This document shows, one piece after another, positions 6,303 to 8,935 of a DNA stretch of 8,935 nt. The notes beneath the pieces are model-generated. The model ran no database searches. It was given only the letters and a program-made list of their open reading frames with translations, and had not been told where the DNA came from. The DNA comes from Lysobacterales bacterium (lineage in GTDB: Bacteria; Pseudomonadota; Gammaproteobacteria; Xanthomonadales; SZUA-36): NCBI GenBank assembly GCA_013213875.1, contig JABSSV010000224.1, positions 1 through 8,935 of the forward strand. Direction: 5' to 3'. The position numbers and the translations under genes are program-made. Every line of letters starts with the position of its first letter. The stretch's first letter is position 1.

Positions 6303-7131
6303 GCAGTTCCAGTGCGATGATGCGGCGACTGTCGGCGTTGGCAACCTTGAACTCAAAGCGGCCGTCGATCAGCACATGCTCGCCGTCCTGTGGCACCCGC
6401 CCAAATTCGGCCAGCACCAGGCCACCGATCGTATCGAACAGCTCGTCCGACAGCTGGCATTTGAAATCCTCGTTGAACTCCTCAATCGGCGTGAGCGCAT
6501 CGACGCGATAGCGGTTCTCACCCAGGGCCTGAACCGCTGCCTCTTCCTGCTCATCATGTTCGTCGTCAATCTCGCCGACGATTTCTTCCAGCACGTCTTC
6601 CATGGTCACCAGACCGGACACACCGCCATACTCATCGACGACGATAGCCAGATGGCTGCGATTGGAGCGGAAATCCCGGAGCAGGTGGTTGAGGGGCTTA
6701 GTTTCCGGCACCACCAGGGCCGGTCGGATCAAGGCCAGCAGATCGAAATCAGCATCGGGATCCACAAAATGCCGGAGCAAGTCCTTGGCCAGCAGAATGC
6801 CCTCGACCTCGTCCCGGTCTTCGCCAATCACCGGAAAGCGTGAATGGCCTGACTCCAGAATGCGCGGCAAAAAGTCTTCCAGTCGCCCATCGCGCGGTAC
6901 CACCACCATGTGCGACCGCGGCACCATAACATCCTCAACCTTGAGGTCTGCCACCTCCAACGCGCCCTCCATCATGGTGCGGGCTTCAGCGTCCAGCACA
7001 CCGCTTTGCAAGGCTTCGTTCAGCAGTTCCTTGAGTTCGTCGCGGTCCCGGGGTTCGGCATGGAAGGCGCGTGAAAGTCGCCCAAAGATCCCTTTACGCC
7101 CGGCACCGCTACTCGATTGGTCTTCGCTCAT
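6274..7131 (-). CDS. corC: CorC/YbeX CBS-pair protein
   Basis: This 285-residue soluble protein matches the short CorC/YbeX family. It has no membrane segment. The characteristic VEDVMVPRS motif is at 65-73, followed by two CBS domains (about 70-125 and 132-190). The second ends in DEYGGVSGLVTMEDVLEEI, the family hallmark, and a CorC/HlyC C-terminal domain covers about 205-278. CorC was linked to Co/Mg efflux with CorA in enterics, and YbeX more recently to ribosome metabolism together with YbeY and YbeZ; the molecular activity is not settled. The Ser-rich N-terminus (SEDQSSSGAGRKG) is typical. The ATG at 7131 has no clear Shine-Dalgarno; it is preceded by a run of seven A's. A 106-base gap separates it from ybeY, unlike the other junctions, so it may have its own promoter. 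Its 3' end overlaps the DUF4105 gene by 29 bases. Confidence 0.93.
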   Translation of the reverse strand: MSEDQSSSGAGRKGIFGRLSRAFHAEPRDRDELKELLNEALQSGVLDAEARTMMEGALEVADLKVEDVMVPRSHMVVVPRDGRLEDFLPRILESGHSRFPVIGEDRDEVEGILLAKDLLRHFVDPDADFDLLALIRPALVVPETKPLNHLLRDFRSNRSHLAIVVDEYGGVSGLVTMEDVLEEIVGEIDDEHDEQEEAAVQALGENRYRVDALTPIEEFNEDFKCQLSDELFDTIGGLVLAEFGRVPQDGEHVLIDGRFEFKVANADSRRIIALELHVQSGVAAG

Positions 7132-7237
7132 TGTGTTTTTTTGGACAGCGCTTGTTACGCCGTTCCATATATGGGGCCGTTATATCCCCGTTGCAATTAT
7201 TTACCAGAATCTGCGGAAGCTGTCAGCCGTCCCTACC
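7132..7237 (-). promoter_or_regulatory. ybeY-corC spacer with AT-rich palindrome, possible corC promoter
   Basis: This is the only non-coding gap of note in the right-hand operon and it is visibly AT-richer than its surroundings. On the minus strand it holds TATAAC (7179-7184), a 5 of 6 match to a -10 box, but no good -35 at 16-18 bases. TTGCAA (7191-7196) lies upstream of a TATATG (7166-7171) at a 19-base spacing. A perfect 10-base palindrome CCATATATGG spans 7165-7174, and GGGG (7173-7176) could pair with CCCC (7186-7189) around a 9-base loop. There is no hairpin followed by a T-run on the minus strand, so I do not call a terminator. A promoter or operator for corC is plausible but unproven. 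Confidence 0.3.
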
Positions 7238-7699
7238 TCAATCTGTCGCATAGGGGTCAGCGATACCAAAGCTCGCCAACAATTCGCGCTCCAGCGCTTC
7301 CATGTGCCCGGCTTCCTGATCGGTCTCATGATCAAAGCCCCGCAGATGAAGCACACCGTGCATGACCAGATGCGCCCAGTGATCGGCCACAGCCTTGCCC
7401 TGAGCTTGGGCCTCGGCCTCAACTAGGGGCACACAGATCACCAAATCTCCCAGGGGAGGCTGAGCCAGTTCCCGGAGCACCACGGCGGGTAACTCGGCGG
7501 GAAAGGACAGCACATTGGTGGGCTTCGCTTTGCCCCGATAGCGCTGATTCAGAGCCTCGCTCTCCGCCGCATCGACCAGGCGTATGACCAGCGTTGCGTT
7601 GCGGTCTGCAGCCGCCGCCGATGCCCAGCGCTGGAACGCTGCGTCATCCGGTACCGCCGCCTGACTGGCCTCGCGCTGAACGCTGACCTCAAGGGCCAT
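7238..7699 (-). CDS. ybeY: YbeY, rRNA maturation endoribonuclease
   Basis: YbeY is a zinc-dependent single-strand endoribonuclease involved in 16S rRNA 3'-end maturation and ribosome quality control. The 153-residue length equals that of the family (E. coli 155). The zinc-binding signature HGVLHLRGFDH gives His114, His118 and His124. The conserved NQRYRGKAKPTNVLSFP stretch (51-67) and the GDLVI strand (84-88) are also present. The start is the ATG at 7699, 11 bases inside the end of ybeZ, chosen because it gives the usual length and because GAGGG at 7705-7709 lies 5 bases upstream. In-frame ATGs farther upstream, inside ybeZ, would add a non-homologous extension. YbeY acts with YbeZ, encoded just upstream, and the overlap implies coupled translation. 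Confidence 0.97.
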   Translation of the reverse strand: MALEVSVQREASQAAVPDDAAFQRWASAAAADRNATLVIRLVDAAESEALNQRYRGKAKPTNVLSFPAELPAVVLRELAQPPLGDLVICVPLVEAEAQAQGKAVADHWAHLVMHGVLHLRGFDHETDQEAGHMEALERELLASFGIADPYATD

Positions 7700-8672
7700 C
7701 GTTGCCCTCAGCGGGAGCGCGGTCATAAGCCTCAACGATACGCTGCACCATGGGGTGTCGCACCACATCCTTGGACTCAAACCAGGTGAAACTGATGCCG
7801 TTAACCTCGCGCAGGATCCGCACCGCCTGTTTGATACCCGATTCCTGATGGGAGGGCAGGTCTACCTGGGTAATGTCACCGGTGATCACTGCCGTGGAGC
7901 CGAAGCCGATGCGGGTCAAAAACATCTTCATCTGTTCCGGTGTGGTGTTCTGCGCTTCATCCAGAATCACAAACGCGTCATTCAGCGTGCGACCCCGCAT
8001 AAAGGCCAGCGGCGCCACTTCAATCACATTGCGTTCCAGCAGGCGGCTCACATGCTCGAAACCGAGCATCTCGTAAAGCGCGTCATACAGGGGGCGCAGA
8101 TAGGGATCGACCTTCTGCGCCATGTCACCGGGGAGAAAGCCCAGACGCTCGCCAGCCTCAACCGCCGGACGCACCAACACGATCCGTTGCACCTGGTCTG
8201 CGCGCAAAGCGCCCACGGCACAGGCCACCGCCAGATAGGTTTTACCGGTGCCAGCCGGGCCGATACCGAAATTGACTGCATGCTTCTGAATGCGCGCCAG
8301 GTAGCGCTTCTGATTCGAGCCACGCCCGCGGATACGGCCGCGCCGGGTCTCAATCACCACCTGACCCTGCCCTTCCTCATCTTCCTGGGCACCGGCCGCC
8401 AGTTCAGCGACCCGGGACGATTGCAGCTCCAGGTTGATCAGTTCCGGCGTTAAGGTTTCCGTGGCGGTTTGCGCGTACAGGTGCTGCAGCAAGCGCTGCG
8501 TGGCACGCGCCGTCTCCGCATCGCCTTTGATGGTGAAAATATTGCCGCGACAGAACAGCTCGATACCCAGCCGCTGTTCGATCTGTTGCAAATGCTGATC
8601 AAACTGACCGCACAGGTTTGCCAGGCGCTCGGTATGCGCTGGTTCCAGCACCAGCGTAAGGGCTTTGCTCAT
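7689..8672 (-). CDS. ybeZ: YbeZ, PhoH-family ATPase
   Basis: This 327-residue P-loop ATPase is the PhoH-like partner of YbeY in RNA and ribosome metabolism. The N-terminal region (about 1-100) holds a small KH-like part with the conserved CRGNIFTIKG (41-50). A Gly/Arg-rich stretch RRGRIRGRG lies at 110-118. The PhoH core has Walker A GPAGTGKT at 138-145, the conserved VLVRPAVEAGERLGFLPGD near 165-183, Walker B VILDEAQN at 235-242, and TGDITQVDLP near 264-273. The length is slightly below E. coli YbeZ (about 346). The ATG at 8672 lies 12 bases after the miaB stop, with GAGG of the miaB stop region about 11 bases upstream. The ybeY start overlaps its last codons. The order miaB-ybeZ-ybeY-corC is the standard proteobacterial one. 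Confidence 0.97.
   Translation of the reverse strand: MSKALTLVLEPAHTERLANLCGQFDQHLQQIEQRLGIELFCRGNIFTIKGDAETARATQRLLQHLYAQTATETLTPELINLELQSSRVAELAAGAQEDEEGQGQVVIETRRGRIRGRGSNQKRYLARIQKHAVNFGIGPAGTGKTYLAVACAVGALRADQVQRIVLVRPAVEAGERLGFLPGDMAQKVDPYLRPLYDALYEMLGFEHVSRLLERNVIEVAPLAFMRGRTLNDAFVILDEAQNTTPEQMKMFLTRIGFGSTAVITGDITQVDLPSHQESGIKQAVRILREVNGISFTWFESKDVVRHPMVQRIVEAYDRAPAEGNDGP
7705..7709 (-). promoter_or_regulatory. Ribosome binding site of ybeY, inside ybeZ
   Basis: On the minus strand GAGGG is followed by CAACG and then the ATG at 7699. It is one of the best Shine-Dalgarno sequences in the window and fixes the ybeY start within the 3' end of ybeZ. Confidence 0.7.
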
Positions 8673-8684
8673 GAATCTACCGCC

Positions 8685-8935
8685 TCAGGCAACGCTACGT
8701 GAGCCCTGCTCGCCGTTCACCATGCGCCCGCGCAGGGAATTGCTCAGCGCCTCGGTAATCGTGACATCAACGAAGTGGCCGATCAGTCGCGGATGGCCAT
8801 CAAAGTTCACCACACGATTGTTTTCCGTGCGGCCCGCAAGCTGCTTCTCGTCGCGCTTGGATGTGCTCTCAACCAGCACCCGCTCCACGCTGCCAACCAT
8901 AGCCTGGCTAATGGCCGCCGCCTGTTCATTAATGC
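8685..8935 (-). CDS. miaB: MiaB, tRNA-2-methylthio-N6-isopentenyladenosine synthase (C-terminus only)
   Basis: MiaB is a radical-SAM enzyme that adds the methylthio group at position A37 of tRNAs carrying isopentenyladenosine. Only the last 83 codons are in the window; the catalytic radical-SAM and N-terminal domains lie beyond the right edge. What is visible is the end of the core (INEQAAAIS) followed by the TRAM domain. It carries the family signature SGRTENNRVVNF as AGRTENNRVVNF, then GHFVDVTITEALSNSLRG, closely matching enteric MiaB. The C-terminus is short after the TRAM domain, ending EQGSRSVA. The gene stops 12 bases before the ybeZ start, so it leads the operon. The first in-frame ATG inside the window (8900) is internal and not a start. 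Confidence 0.95.
   Translation of the reverse strand, partial: INEQAAAISQAMVGSVERVLVESTSKRDEKQLAGRTENNRVVNFDGHPRLIGHFVDVTITEALSNSLRGRMVNGEQGSRSVA

Noticed and set aside
7132..7147. T-run (TTTTTTT) on the plus strand as a terminator
   Set aside because: No stable hairpin precedes it on the plus strand, and no gene runs in that direction there. On the coding strand it is an A-run before corC.
6602..7426. Plus-strand open frame of 274 codons across corC and the ybeY 3' end
   Set aside because: The product is Ser/Arg-rich and unlike any known family, and it is antisense to corC and ybeY, both of which have clear signatures.
7755..8453. Plus-strand open frame of 232 codons opposite ybeZ
   Set aside because: It mirrors the PhoH coding sequence and has no motif of its own.

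Overview
The window is a gene-dense, GC-rich stretch of a gammaproteobacterial chromosome with almost no non-coding DNA. Two conserved proteobacterial gene blocks meet tail to tail near position 5080. The order lolB / TPR lipoprotein / divergent hemA-prfA is the one known from Pseudomonas and related non-enteric gammaproteobacteria. The order miaB-ybeZ-ybeY-corC is conserved widely across proteobacteria. The genus cannot be fixed from the sequence alone, and no mobile element, tRNA, rRNA, CRISPR array or phage gene is visible.

Left part, minus strand (1-2055): the N-terminal third of LolB, the outer-membrane lipoprotein receptor, runs off the left edge. It sits directly downstream of, and overlaps by 4 bases, a 582-residue TPR lipoprotein that matches LbcA, the partner of the protease CtpA in Pseudomonas. 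A short divergent intergenic region (2056-2202) probably carries the promoters of the two opposing units.

Middle, plus strand (2203-5092): hemA (glutamyl-tRNA reductase), prfA (release factor 1) and an exported SixA-like histidine phosphatase form a tightly coupled operon. Both junctions are four-base GTGA start/stop overlaps. The phosphatase takes the place where prmC usually follows prfA.

Right part, minus strand (5067-8935): the C-terminus of MiaB (tRNA methylthiotransferase), YbeZ (PhoH-type ATPase), YbeY (rRNA endonuclease), CorC/YbeX (CBS-pair protein) and a DUF4105 membrane protein. In most gammaproteobacteria corC is followed by lnt, the apolipoprotein N-acyltransferase. Here that slot holds a polytopic protein with an exported DUF4105 domain and a visible His/Cys pair. 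This is the Pfam family of Lnb, the thiol-type lipoprotein N-acyltransferase described in Bacteroides. A non-orthologous replacement of Lnt by an Lnb-like enzyme, in the same operon position, is the most interesting hypothesis here. The other end of the window encodes lipoproteins that would need such an enzyme (LolB and the TPR lipoprotein).

The last eight codons of the phosphatase and of the DUF4105 gene overlap on opposite strands, so no dedicated terminator separates the two convergent operons.
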